Shown: piece after piece, positions 25,483-34,276 of the stretch
Layout: each line of letters opens with the position of its first letter
Position numbering within the stretch: position 1 is the stretch's first letter
Assembly (NCBI GenBank): GCA_964413535.1
Contig: CAYPTB010000032.1
Span: forward strand, 1 to 64,000
Direction: 5' to 3'
Source of the DNA: CAYPTB01 sp964413535
GTDB lineage: Bacteria > Planctomycetota > UBA1135 > GCA-002686595
DNA: 64,000 nt
The notes under the pieces: generated by a model
The model's database searches: none
What the model was told of the DNA's origin: nothing
Seen by the model: the letters and a program-made list of their open reading frames with translations, nothing else
Position numbers and translations under genes: made by a program

Positions 25483-27309
25483 CTAGGCGCGGGGAGCGTC
25501 GTGGGGCGCGTGCTCGTCTTCGCCCGCCGCGACGGGCGCGTGCGGCGTGCGCAGGCGCATGGGCTCGACGGCGAAAGGGCCGCCGAAGAGCTCGGTGCGA
25601 ATGCGCTCGCTCTCGCGGTCGATCTGCTCCGAGGTCGCTCCGAGCTGGCGCAGGAGGATCTCGGTCATCGAGAGCGCCACCTCGCCCTCGCCGGTGAAGA
25701 CGACGTCGGCGCCGGCGCGGCGCAGGGCGGGGAGCTCGCGCAGGTACGTGGCGCGCGCGATCAAGCGGATGTCGCGATTCGCGTCGCGCGCGACCTGGAT
25801 CACGCGCTCTCCGCCGCTCACGACGGACGAGCTGATGATCAGGGCGACTGCGTGCTCGACGCCGGCCTCCCTCAGCGTGGCTTCGTGGGCGGCGTCGCCG
25901 TAGACCGCGCGCACGCCTTGCCTGCGCAGCCGCAGGACCGTCTCGAGGTTCAGCTCGATCACCGTGGGCTCGATCTCGTTCTCGCGCAGCAAGCGCACGA
26001 GCGTCTGACCCACGGGACCGTGACCGATGACGATCGCGCGGTTCTTCGCCGCCGCGGGCGCGGCGCGCGCGTCGTCCTCGGCGGCCGCGCGGGTGCCGGC
26101 GCGGATGCTGAGCCAGCGCCAGCGGCGCGACGAGCGCCGCGCCTTGGCGTCCACGACGTCGACCATCCGGTAGAGGATCGGGTTCAGGCCGATCGACACG
26201 AGCGCGGCGGCGACGACCGCGTTGGTCGCGCTCTCCGGCAGGAGGCCGAGGTCCTCTCCCTGGGCGATCAGGATGAAGGAGAACTCGCCGATCTGGCTCA
26301 ATGCGACGGCGACCGAGAGACCGACGCGCAACGGGTACCCGAGGAACAGGACGATCCCGAGCGCGGCGAGCGGCTTGCACACGAGGACGACGGCGAGCGT
26401 CGCCGCGACCAGTCCGGGCGCTTCCAGGAGGTGGCGCGGGTCGAACAGCATCCCGACCGACACGAAGAACAGGACGGCGAACGCGTCGCGCATGGGGAGC
26501 GCCTCCGACGCCGCGCGCGAGCTGAAGTCCGAACGCGCCACGATCATGCCGGCCAGGAAGGCGCCCAGGGCCATCGAGACGCCGAAGACCTTCGCCGCTC
26601 CCACGGCGATGCCGAGCGCCATCACGAGCACCGTCAGGGTGAACAGCTCGCGCGAGCGCGTGGCCGCCACGCGGCCGAGGATCCACGGCAGGAAACGCCC
26701 GCCGACCTGGAAGACGAACGCGATCAGGAACGCGATCTTCAGCAGAGCGATGCCGAGGGCCGGGAGGAAGGTCCGCTCGCCCGACGCCGGGTTCTCGGAG
26801 ACGGCCGGCAGGAGGACCAGGACCAGCACTGTGAAGAGGTCCTCGACGATGAGCCAGCCCACGGCGATGTGGCCCGTCGGCGTGTGCAGGTCGTTGTTGT
26901 CCGCGAGCACGCGCAAGAGCACCACCGTGCTCGCCACGGAGATCGCGAGACCGAACACGATCCCGGCCGACCAACCCAAGCCGAAGCCCACGAACAGGAG
27001 GCAGCCCAGCGTGGTCGCGACGAGGATCTGACCCAGGGCGCCGGGGATCGCCACGTGCCGAACCGCCAGGAGCTCCCGCAGGTGGAAGTGCAGACCGACG
27101 CCGAACATCAAGAGGATCACGCCGACCTCGGCGAGCTGGTCCGCGAGGTCCTTGTTCGCTTCGAAGCCGGGCGTGTGGGGTCCGACCACCACTCCCGCGA
27201 GGAGGTAGCCGACGAGCGGCGACAGCCCCAGGCGCTGGCTCCCGTACCCGAGGACGAGCGCGCACAAGAGGCCGCCGGTCAGGGTCGTGATGAGGTCGAG
27301 GCCGTGCAC
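25483..27309 (-). CDS. Monovalent cation:proton antiporter (CPA2, KefB/YbaL type) with RCK domain
   Basis: A 608-residue CPA2 transporter with a C-terminal nucleotide-binding regulatory domain. About 12 transmembrane helices span residues 5-380 (LSPLVGYLLAGVVVGPHTPGF and ASTVVLLRVLAD are family hallmarks). The TrkA-N/RCK Rossmann fold begins at GHGPVGQTLVRLL (429-441), with VYGDAAHEATLREAG further on. It probably exchanges K+ or Na+ for protons and is gated by nucleotide or metabolite binding to the RCK domain. No KefF/KefG ancillary gene is adjacent. It is divergent from the aldo/keto reductase across 145 bases. Confidence 0.93.
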   Translation of the reverse strand: MHGLDLITTLTGGLLCALVLGYGSQRLGLSPLVGYLLAGVVVGPHTPGFEANKDLADQLAEVGVILLMFGVGLHFHLRELLAVRHVAIPGALGQILVATTLGCLLFVGFGLGWSAGIVFGLAISVASTVVLLRVLADNNDLHTPTGHIAVGWLIVEDLFTVLVLVLLPAVSENPASGERTFLPALGIALLKIAFLIAFVFQVGGRFLPWILGRVAATRSRELFTLTVLVMALGIAVGAAKVFGVSMALGAFLAGMIVARSDFSSRAASEALPMRDAFAVLFFVSVGMLFDPRHLLEAPGLVAATLAVVLVCKPLAALGIVLFLGYPLRVGLSVAVALSQIGEFSFILIAQGEDLGLLPESATNAVVAAALVSIGLNPILYRMVDVVDAKARRSSRRWRWLSIRAGTRAAAEDDARAAPAAAKNRAIVIGHGPVGQTLVRLLRENEIEPTVIELNLETVLRLRRQGVRAVYGDAAHEATLREAGVEHAVALIISSSVVSGGERVIQVARDANRDIRLIARATYLRELPALRRAGADVVFTGEGEVALSMTEILLRQLGATSEQIDRESERIRTELFGGPFAVEPMRLRTPHAPVAAGEDEHAPHDAPRA

Positions 27310-27454
27310 GGGTCCATGCTACGGACGCGCGCGGCGGCGCCGAGCATGCATTCACGAGACGCCGACCGAGAGCTCCGCCGAATGGGGGAAGTAGGACTCG
27401 TCCCGGCTCGTCGCGTATCGTGTGCGGGGCAATCGACTCGACGGACGACGAACC

Positions 27455-28438
27455 ATGAAGACTAGGCTGCTCGGTCGGGACGGTCCCGAGGTCGGGAGCA
27501 TCGGCTACGGCGCGATGGTCCTCGAGGGCTACTACGGCTCCTCGGACGACACCCTCGCGGTCGAGACGATCCAGTGCGCGCTGGACGTCGGCACGAACCT
27601 GATCGACTCGGCCGACGCCTACGGGAGCGGGCACAACGAGACGCTCGTCGGGCGCGCCATCGCCGAGCGGCGCGACCAGGCGTTCGTCTGCACGAAGTTC
27701 GGCATCGTCTTCGAGGAAGGCGACACGGGGACGGAGGTACCGACGGGCTGGGGCTTCTCGCTGCGCATCAACGGCACGCCCGCCTATGCGCACAAGGCGC
27801 TCGACGCGAGCCTCGCGCGCCTCGGCGTGGAGACGATCGACCTGTGGTACGCGCACTATCCCGATCCGGGCGTGCCGATCGAGGAGACGGTCGGCGCCAT
27901 GGCCGACGCCGTGCGCGCGGGCAAGGTGCGCCACCTGGGGCTCTCCAACGTGAACGCCGACCAGGTCCGGCGCGCGCACGCCGTGCACCCGATCGCCGCG
28001 GTGCAGTACGAGTACTCGCTGTGGCGGCGCGAGGCGGAGACGACGCTCAACCCGGTGCTCGAGGAGCTCGGCATCGCGCTCGTGCCCTGGTCGCCGCTCG
28101 GCAGCGGCTTCCTGACCGGTTCGGTGGAGAAGGTCGAGGGCGGCGACTTCCGCACGAGCAACCCGCGCTACTCGAAGGAGAACCTCTCGACGAACCTCGA
28201 CCGCTTCGCGTCCCTCTTCGACCTGGCGGACGAGCTCGACGTGACGCCGGCCCAGCTCGCCCTCGCCTGGCTCCTGCACCGCGGTCCCTACGTGGTGCCG
28301 ATCCCCGGCACGCGCAAGCTCGATCGCATCGTCGAGAACGCGGACGCGGCGGAGATCGAGCTCGATCGGGACACGCTCGCGCGCATCGACGTGCTCGCAC
28401 CGCTGGGGCTCGCCGAGGGCGCGACGCTCATCGGCTGA
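27455..28438 (+). CDS. Aldo/keto reductase
   Basis: A 327-residue NADPH-dependent aldo/keto reductase of the group that includes YajO/IolS-like and AKR13-type proteins. The active site is visible as Asp and Tyr in DSADAYGSGHNE, Lys in FVCTKFG and His in LWYAHYPDP; GLSNVNADQVRRAH and VPIPGTRKLDRIVENADA form the cofactor-binding end. I chose ATG 27455; a GTG 33 bases earlier only adds an Arg-rich leader. Substrate unknown. Confidence 0.92.
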   Translation: MKTRLLGRDGPEVGSIGYGAMVLEGYYGSSDDTLAVETIQCALDVGTNLIDSADAYGSGHNETLVGRAIAERRDQAFVCTKFGIVFEEGDTGTEVPTGWGFSLRINGTPAYAHKALDASLARLGVETIDLWYAHYPDPGVPIEETVGAMADAVRAGKVRHLGLSNVNADQVRRAHAVHPIAAVQYEYSLWRREAETTLNPVLEELGIALVPWSPLGSGFLTGSVEKVEGGDFRTSNPRYSKENLSTNLDRFASLFDLADELDVTPAQLALAWLLHRGPYVVPIPGTRKLDRIVENADAAEIELDRDTLARIDVLAPLGLAEGATLIG

Positions 28439-28542
28439 CCGGTCCGACGAGCGGGCCGAGGCGCGCGACGGCGAGGAGGGCTCCCGCGCGGCCGGGTCGA
28501 GCGCCAGAATACGGAGACCCACCGGATGACGGAGTGCACGAC

Positions 28543-30267
28543 ATGACGATTGCATCCCTCGGCTGGCTCGCACTCTCGTCCCTCGTCGCGGGGGGCGGCG
28601 ATCCGGAGCGCGAGCAACGCGTCGCTTGGCTCGCCGACCACGCGTTCCCGCTCGACACGGTCGAGGCGGGGAACGGGTTCTCCGATCTCGCGCCGCTGGC
28701 GGAGATCGTGGGGGACGCGCGCATCGTGTCGCTAGGCGAGTCGACCCACGGCAGCCGCGAGATCTTCCAGATGAAGCACCGGCTCGTGGAGTACCTCGCG
28801 AGCGAGCTCGGCTTCACGATCTTCGCCATCGAGGCCAGCATGCCGGAGTCCTATCGCGTGGGGGACTACGTGCGGAGCGGCGAGGGCGATCCGCACGAGC
28901 TGATCGAGGGCATGTACTTCTGGACCTGGCACACGCAGGAGGTGCTCGACATGGTCCGGTGGATGCGCGCGTGGAACGCTCCGACGTCCGACCGGCTCGC
29001 CTTCACGGGCTTCGACATGCAGACGCCCGACGTCGCGATGGAGCTCGTGCTCGACTTCGTCGCGCGGGCCGACCCGGAGTTCGCGGAGGAAGCGCGGGAG
29101 CTCTACGCCGGCCTCGCGAGCGCCTACGGCGGCGGGAACGAGTTCGGCGTGTCGACCGGCGTCTTCCCCGTCGAGCTCGCGCGCGGCAAGCGCCTGCGCT
29201 TCAGCGGCGACATCAAGACGGAGCTCGCCCAGGGCTTCGCCGGGCTGTGGTGCCGGGTGGACGGTCCCGACCGGACCATGCTGGCCTTCGACAACATGGA
29301 GGACCGCGGACCGCGCGGCACGCGCGACTGGGAGCGTTACGCGCTCGAGGTCTTCGTGCCCGAGGAAGCCGTCGGCATCTACTTCGGGATGATCATGCCG
29401 GGCCGCGGTCTGGCGTGGTTCGACACGCTCGCGGTCGAGCTCGACGGCGAGCCCTACGAAGACCCGGAGCTCTTCGACTTCGGCTTCGAAGGTCGGACGA
29501 TCGAGGGCTTCTCGGCGTTCGTGTCGAGCTACCGCATTGCCCTGGACGCGACGTGCTCCTCCTCGGGCTCGCAGAGCCTGGGCATGGCGTACCGGCGCTC
29601 CGCGAGCGAGATGACGGCCGACGTCGCCGTCCGGCGAGCGCTCGACGTCCTGAGCCACCTCGAAGCGTCGCGCGAGCGCTACGTGGAAGACCTTGCGCCG
29701 CGCGAGGTCGAGTGGAGCATCCAGAACGCGCGCGTCGTCGTGCAGTGTCTCCGCTCGCGCGCGAACGATCCCGTGTACACGCGCGACCGCTCCATGGCCG
29801 ACAACGTCGCGTGGATCCTCGAGCAGGACCCGGAAGCGTGCGTCGTGCTGTGGGCGCACAACGGCCACGTGAACCGTCGCCCCGGCGCGCTGGGTGGTTT
29901 CCTCGACGAGCGCTTCGGCGCGGACCACGTCGTGCTCGGCTTCGCGACCGCGCGCGGTCGCTACTGGGCCGTGAATCGCGACGGCTCGGGTCAGGGCGAG
30001 CACGCCCTGGCCGAGCCTCCGAGCGACGCCTTCGAATCCCTCCTCGACGAGCTCGACGAGCCGCGGCTCGTGGTCGACCTGCGCACGGCCGAGCCCGGCG
30101 ACCCCGCGTCGCAGTGGCTGTGCGAGCCGCTCCCCTTCCGCTCGATCGGCGCCCTCGAGTCCGAGCAGCAGTTCCACCCCGCGAGCCTGCCCCGCGAGTA
30201 CGACGCGCTCGTCTTCCTGCGCGACACGACCCCCGCCGTCCAGCTCGCCTGGAAGCGGAAGCGGTAA
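28543..30267 (+). CDS. Erythromycin-esterase-like hydrolase with an inserted beta-sandwich domain
   Basis: A 574-residue member of the erythromycin esterase/EreA-like superfamily. Catalytic blocks are SLGESTHGSREIFQMKHRL, FAIEASMPES, FTGFDMQTPD and, late in the protein, LWAHNGHVNR. Between about residues 205 and 345 a domain is inserted that looks like a carbohydrate-binding or discoidin-like sandwich (KRLRFSGDIKTE, LAFDNMEDRGPRGTRDWERY, IYFGMIMPGRGLAWFD). Such an insert, also seen beside S41 peptidases, would sit outside the active-site cleft. The N-terminus could be a weak signal peptide (LGWLALSSLVAGGG). Macrolide resistance should not be assumed; most family members have unknown substrates. 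Confidence 0.87.
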   Translation: MTIASLGWLALSSLVAGGGDPEREQRVAWLADHAFPLDTVEAGNGFSDLAPLAEIVGDARIVSLGESTHGSREIFQMKHRLVEYLASELGFTIFAIEASMPESYRVGDYVRSGEGDPHELIEGMYFWTWHTQEVLDMVRWMRAWNAPTSDRLAFTGFDMQTPDVAMELVLDFVARADPEFAEEARELYAGLASAYGGGNEFGVSTGVFPVELARGKRLRFSGDIKTELAQGFAGLWCRVDGPDRTMLAFDNMEDRGPRGTRDWERYALEVFVPEEAVGIYFGMIMPGRGLAWFDTLAVELDGEPYEDPELFDFGFEGRTIEGFSAFVSSYRIALDATCSSSGSQSLGMAYRRSASEMTADVAVRRALDVLSHLEASRERYVEDLAPREVEWSIQNARVVVQCLRSRANDPVYTRDRSMADNVAWILEQDPEACVVLWAHNGHVNRRPGALGGFLDERFGADHVVLGFATARGRYWAVNRDGSGQGEHALAEPPSDAFESLLDELDEPRLVVDLRTAEPGDPASQWLCEPLPFRSIGALESEQQFHPASLPREYDALVFLRDTTPAVQLAWKRKR

Positions 30268-30292
30268 GGAGGCTCGTAGTCCCCTCTTTCAC

Positions 30293-30306
30293 GTGCTGGG
30301 GAGCAC
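30293..30306 (+). terminator. Short hairpin after the esterase-like gene
   Basis: gtgct-gggg-agcac forms a 5-bp stem followed by ttt, 25 bases past the stop codon. It fits a weak intrinsic terminator. Confidence 0.35.
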
Positions 30307-30375
30307 TTTCCCCGCGGACGGGATCGCCGCGAGAGGTCGTGTGCCTTTAGGATGGTTCGCGGGATTCCTGGAAGC

Positions 30376-30897
30376 ATGCTCTCGAGCACGAACCGACCCA
30401 TCGGCATCTGGATCCTGATCGTCGTGTTCGCGTGGTCCGCGGCGGATGGCTTCGACACCCTGACGCGCATGGACGGCTCGACCGACTACAAGCTCTTCGC
30501 CGAGCAGGGCCTGGGCCTCGTCTTCCTGCTGCTCTCGAGCTCGATCGCGGCGCTGGACGTCGGCGCGCTGTGGGTGCTCTTCCGACCGCGTCCGATCGGG
30601 TACCGCATCGTGCTCGCGAACCTCGGTCTGTCGCTCGGCGCCAGCATCGCGAGCTTGTCGCTCGGCATGGCGCATCCGGAGCTCGTGCGCGAGGTCTACG
30701 CCTCGAGCGGCGCCCGCGGCCTTCCGCCCCTCCCGGAGGAGCAAGTCGACGTCCTGACGTCGACGCCGGTCATGTTGCTCCAGCTCGCGGCGACGTTCCT
30801 CGTCATCGCGCTCCTCGCGGTCGTGACGGTCAAGCGGCGCGCCTACTTCCTGGGCGCGGCGGACGAAGCTCGCACGAAGCCTCCTCCCGACGAGTGA
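30376..30897 (+). CDS. Four-helix membrane protein, hypothetical
   Basis: A 173-residue integral membrane protein with hydrophobic segments IGIWILIVVFAWSAADGF, LGLVFLLLSSSIAALDVGALWVL, IVLANLGLSLGASIASLSLG and MLLQLAATFLVIALLAVVTV. I do not recognise a family. ATG 30376 is preceded by GGAAG at good spacing; the ATG at 30352 is less well supported. The GIY-YIG gene begins 5 bases after its stop, so the two share a transcript. Confidence 0.7.
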   Translation: MLSSTNRPIGIWILIVVFAWSAADGFDTLTRMDGSTDYKLFAEQGLGLVFLLLSSSIAALDVGALWVLFRPRPIGYRIVLANLGLSLGASIASLSLGMAHPELVREVYASSGARGLPPLPEEQVDVLTSTPVMLLQLAATFLVIALLAVVTVKRRAYFLGAADEARTKPPPDE

Positions 30898-30901
30898 GCC
30901 G

Positions 30902-31267
30902 ATGAACCGGACCGATCCGAGCGCGCCGACCACCGCACGGCGCGCGTCCGGGCTCGAGCCGTGGCATGTATACCACGTGTACCACGTATACATGGTGCGC
31001 TGCGGTGACGGCACGCTCTACACCGGCATCGCGCGGGACGTCGCGCGGCGGCTCGCCGAGCACGCCGAGGGTCGCGGCGCGAAGTACCTGCGTGGCCGCG
31101 GACCACTCGAGCTCGTGCTGAAGCGCCGGATCGGCGCGCTCGGCCTCGCGCTCTCGGTCGAGCACGCGCTCAAGCGCCTCCCGCGCGCGCGCAAGGAAGA
31201 GCTCGTCCTCTCGCGCGCCCGCGTCGACGCACTCGTCCGCGAGCGCCGGCGCGCCTCGCGAGCCTAG
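30902..31267 (+). CDS. GIY-YIG nuclease-domain protein (YhbQ/UPF0213 type)
   Basis: A 121-residue single-domain GIY-YIG protein. The signature is VYMVRCGDGTLYTGIARDV with the catalytic Arg in ARRLAEHAEGRGAKYLRGRG, and the C-terminal Lys/Arg-rich helix follows. YhbQ-like proteins act on structured DNA, but cellular roles are unclear. The N-terminus is extended and contains a triplicated 9-bp unit (VYHVYHVYM). A shorter start at ATG 30992 would lose the first strand, so 30902 is preferred. Confidence 0.88.
   Translation: MNRTDPSAPTTARRASGLEPWHVYHVYHVYMVRCGDGTLYTGIARDVARRLAEHAEGRGAKYLRGRGPLELVLKRRIGALGLALSVEHALKRLPRARKEELVLSRARVDALVRERRRASRA
30968..30994. repeat. Three 9-bp imperfect tandem units at the GIY-YIG start
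   Basis: gtataccac, gtgtaccac and gtatacatg lie head to tail and encode VYH-VYH-VYM, duplicating the first beta strand of the domain. Confidence 0.8.
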
Positions 31268-31416
31268 ATCCGGGCTCAGCGGCCCGAGATCGTTCGACGC
31301 GGGAACTCGCGGCGCTGGTCGAGGCTCGCGGAGCGCGCCCCTCGATTCGACGTACGGGGGAAGCGGAGTTTCGCCCGGAATCCCGAGCGCGCGCGGCAAC
31401 GGTACGTTGGAAGCCC

Positions 31417-33960
31417 ATGACGCGCATCGACGTGGACCGCTTGCTCGCCGAGGACGCCTGGCTGCGCCGGCTCGCTCGGCGGCTCGTGGCCGACGCGAGT
31501 GATGCGGACGACGCCGCGCAGCAAGCGTGGGTCGCAGCCCTGACGGCGCCCCACTCGCCGGACTCTCCGGAATCGGTGCGGAGCCTGCGGTCGTGGCTCG
31601 GCGGCGTGCTGCGCAACGTGCGCGCCGCGAGCTCGCGCCGGGATCTGCGCCGCGAGGCGCGCGAGCTCCGGACGGCGCGCGACGAGGCGCTCGCGGCGAC
31701 CGACGAGGTCGTCCTCGAGCTCGCGCTGCGGCGCGCCGTCACCGACGCGCTGCTCGCGCTCGAGGAGCCCTGTCGCGAGGTCGTGTTCCGCCGCTTCTAC
31801 CGCGACGAGTCGCTGAAGGCGATCGCGGCGCGGCAGGGGATCTCGCTCTCGACCGCGCACGCGCGGCTCGAGCGCGGGCTCGCCGCGCTGCGCCAGAGCC
31901 TCGACGCGCGGCACGGCGGCGAGCGCCGCGCGTGGGCCCTGGGCCTGGCTTCCCTCGCAGCCCCCAAGTTCGAAGTCGGCGCGCTGGTCGCAGGAGGTCT
32001 CGCCATGGGCACGGCGTTCAAGGTCGCGGCGGCGCTCGTCGTCGCCGCGGGAGTGGGGGTGTGGCTCGCGCGGAACGAGCCGCAGAAGACGAGCGAGGTC
32101 GCGGTGCCGTCCGCAGCGGGAGGTAATGATGTCCCCGTCCTGCCTGCGAGTATCGAGAGCCCACAGGTCGAACCGTCGCGGCGGACGACGGAGGTCTCGA
32201 ACGCGGACGAGCCGCCGTCGACTGTGGTCGACGCCCCTGCGTACATCGTCCGTGGTCGCGTGATCGACACGAGCGGCGCCGGGGTGGAGGGGGTTGTCGT
32301 GACGTTCGTGCCCGGGGGAGGAGACGCGGCTCGCGCGGAGCAGGGCCCCGCGCGAGCCGCGACCTCCACGGATGGAAGCTTCGCGATCGCTGCTCCGCCC
32401 GCAGCCGCCGCGCCCGGGCCGCTCAAGCGAGCGGGCCGGTTCGCGATCGAGGACCCTGGCTACACGCTGCTCGCCCAATCGGCGGACGGCGAGGTCGTGA
32501 GCCTGCTCGTCTCGCCTCGCCGGCGCTACGCGGGCGTAGTGCTCGACGCGTCCGATGCGCCGGTGGCCGCTGCGAGCCTCACCGTGAACCTGCGGCAGGA
32601 CTTGTTCCGCGAGCTCGGTCTCGCGCACGTCGGGCGCTCGCCCTTCGCAACCAGCACGGCCGCCGACGGAACCTTCGAGCTCATCGCCGTGGGAGGGAAC
32701 TTCGCGGATCTACGCGTCGACGCGCCGGGTCTCCTCCCAGCGCAAATGGAGCTGCCCGCCTACGACGACGCAGCCATGGTGATTCGGCTCGCGTTGCCGA
32801 CGGGCGAGCTCGAGCTCACGGGAGTGGTGCTCGACCCGCAGGGTCGTCCGGTCGCAGGCGCGAAAGTGTCCGCGGGCGACGAGATCGCGACGAGCGCGGC
32901 GGACGGACACTTCGCGTTGACGTGGAATCCGACCTGGAAAACGACGGCTGTATACAACGTGTTGGAGGACGGCAGCGTCGAGGTCTCCGACCCCCAGAGC
33001 CATCTCGTCGCCCTGCATCGGGGCTTCCTACCCGCGCGGCTCGAGCTCGCTCCCGAGCACGCTCGCGAACCGATCGTACTCGTGCTCGGCGAGCCGCTCT
33101 CGATCGAAGGAAGGGTCGTGGACGAGAACGGCGAGTCATTCGAGGGCGTCGTCCTGTGGATGCCCGACAGGACCCACTTCGGCCGCAAGGTGATCGGCGA
33201 CGGACTGAGAGGACTTACGGTCGCGTGGGGCGTGGAGGACGAGCTCGCGGGCGGTTTGAACCGGCCGACGAGCGACCGTGACGGCAACTTCCGGATCGAG
33301 GGTCTCTTGGAACGAGAGTATCGGGTGCGCGCCTTCGATCCGGTCACCGTGACCCTCGGTCCTCCCTCGACGCTCCGCGCAGGAGACCGGAACGTCGTGC
33401 TCGTGCTCGAGCGCGATGCGAGCTGCACGCGCGTCGCCGGGCGCCTCCTGTCCCTGTCCGGCGAGCCGCTGCGCGACGTCGCGATCTCGGCGCGGAACGT
33501 CGCGTTCAGCATCTCCTCGCCTCACCGGCACACGGTGAACACCGAAGACGAAGGTCGCTTCGCCTTCGAGTCCCTCGCGGCCGCAGGCGCCGACCTCGAG
33601 CTCGTGGGCGACAAGATCTTTTCGACGTACCGCGTTTCGCTCAGCCAGTGGGATCGGAGGGAGCTCATCGACCTCGAGCTCGCGGTGCCGCGAATGTGCG
33701 AGCTCCGGGTGAGCCTCGCGGATCCGACGCTCGCCGGGAGGCTTGCGGTCCTCGACGCAGCCGGGCAGTCGCTTTCCCTGCTCGAGATGATGGGCGGCAG
33801 TGGGAGCTTTGGCACCTTCGTCGGCCTCGTCGACGGCCGCTCGAGCGTCCTCCTGGTCGACGAGCGCGCTGCGACGCTCGTGCTCCAGAACGGCGCCACC
33901 GAAGTCGCGCGCTTCCCGATCCGCCTCGATCCGGATCGGCGCACCGAGCTCGAGCTGTAG
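31417..33960 (+). CDS. ECF sigma factor fused to a transmembrane helix and carboxypeptidase-regulatory-like domains
   Basis: An 847-residue fusion. Residues about 8-75 are sigma region 2 (LAEDAWLRRLARRLVADASDADDAAQQAW); 113-162 are region 4 (LEEPCREVVFRRFYRDESLKAI, then SLSTAHARLERGLAALRQ). A transmembrane helix follows at about 200-217 (AFKVAAALVVAAGVGVWLA). The rest has five CNA-B/carboxypeptidase-regulatory-like units, each with a GxVxDxxGxPVxGA-like strand and a DGxF block (for example GVVLDPQGRPVAGAKV, SDRDGNFRIEGL). The N-terminus would be cytoplasmic and the tail outside the membrane, so release of the sigma domain by proteolysis is an attractive inference. No anti-sigma gene is adjacent. 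Frame and composition are continuous, arguing against a sequencing artefact. Confidence 0.9.
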   Translation: MTRIDVDRLLAEDAWLRRLARRLVADASDADDAAQQAWVAALTAPHSPDSPESVRSLRSWLGGVLRNVRAASSRRDLRREARELRTARDEALAATDEVVLELALRRAVTDALLALEEPCREVVFRRFYRDESLKAIAARQGISLSTAHARLERGLAALRQSLDARHGGERRAWALGLASLAAPKFEVGALVAGGLAMGTAFKVAAALVVAAGVGVWLARNEPQKTSEVAVPSAAGGNDVPVLPASIESPQVEPSRRTTEVSNADEPPSTVVDAPAYIVRGRVIDTSGAGVEGVVVTFVPGGGDAARAEQGPARAATSTDGSFAIAAPPAAAAPGPLKRAGRFAIEDPGYTLLAQSADGEVVSLLVSPRRRYAGVVLDASDAPVAAASLTVNLRQDLFRELGLAHVGRSPFATSTAADGTFELIAVGGNFADLRVDAPGLLPAQMELPAYDDAAMVIRLALPTGELELTGVVLDPQGRPVAGAKVSAGDEIATSAADGHFALTWNPTWKTTAVYNVLEDGSVEVSDPQSHLVALHRGFLPARLELAPEHAREPIVLVLGEPLSIEGRVVDENGESFEGVVLWMPDRTHFGRKVIGDGLRGLTVAWGVEDELAGGLNRPTSDRDGNFRIEGLLEREYRVRAFDPVTVTLGPPSTLRAGDRNVVLVLERDASCTRVAGRLLSLSGEPLRDVAISARNVAFSISSPHRHTVNTEDEGRFAFESLAAAGADLELVGDKIFSTYRVSLSQWDRRELIDLELAVPRMCELRVSLADPTLAGRLAVLDAAGQSLSLLEMMGGSGSFGTFVGLVDGRSSVLLVDERAATLVLQNGATEVARFPIRLDPDRRTELEL

Positions 33961-34072
33961 GCACTCCGTCCGATCGCGTGCTTCGCCGGCGCCGGCCGGG
34001 ACGCTAACGTGAGCGCGTCGAGACATGAGGCTCGGCGGGGATCGTGTCGCCTTCGGAACGAGGAGAACGAGC

Positions 34073-34276
34073 GTGGGGTACTTCTTCGTCGCGGCTGGGG
34101 TGTTCGCGATCCTGGGCGCGGTCCTCGAGTGGAGCGTCTTCATGAACGACCGCAAGGCGCGGCGCATGGTGAAGCTCCTCGGATACCAGGGAGCGCGCGT
34201 GGTCTACGGAGTGCTCGGGCTGGCGCTGGTGGGTCTCGGGATCGCCTTCGCGACGGGCTTCGTGAACTCCCCATGA
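34073..34276 (+). CDS. Imm17-like small membrane protein
   Basis: A 67-residue two-helix membrane protein. FAILGAVLEWSVFMNDRKARRMVKLLG then GARVVYGVLGLALVGLGIAF closely follows the Imm17 pattern (W.FM..RKAR..VKL.G..GAR..Y...G), a family predicted to give immunity to polymorphic toxins. GTG 34073 is preceded by GAGGAG at ideal spacing, so I prefer it to ATG 34025. Its TGA overlaps the ATG of pgeF (ATGA). No toxin gene is near, so a non-immunity role is possible. Confidence 0.7.
   Translation: MGYFFVAAGVFAILGAVLEWSVFMNDRKARRMVKLLGYQGARVVYGVLGLALVGLGIAFATGFVNSP

Noticed and set aside
28543..30267. Macrolide-resistance gene
   Set aside because: Family resemblance alone does not show macrolide hydrolysis, and the inserted domain argues for another substrate.
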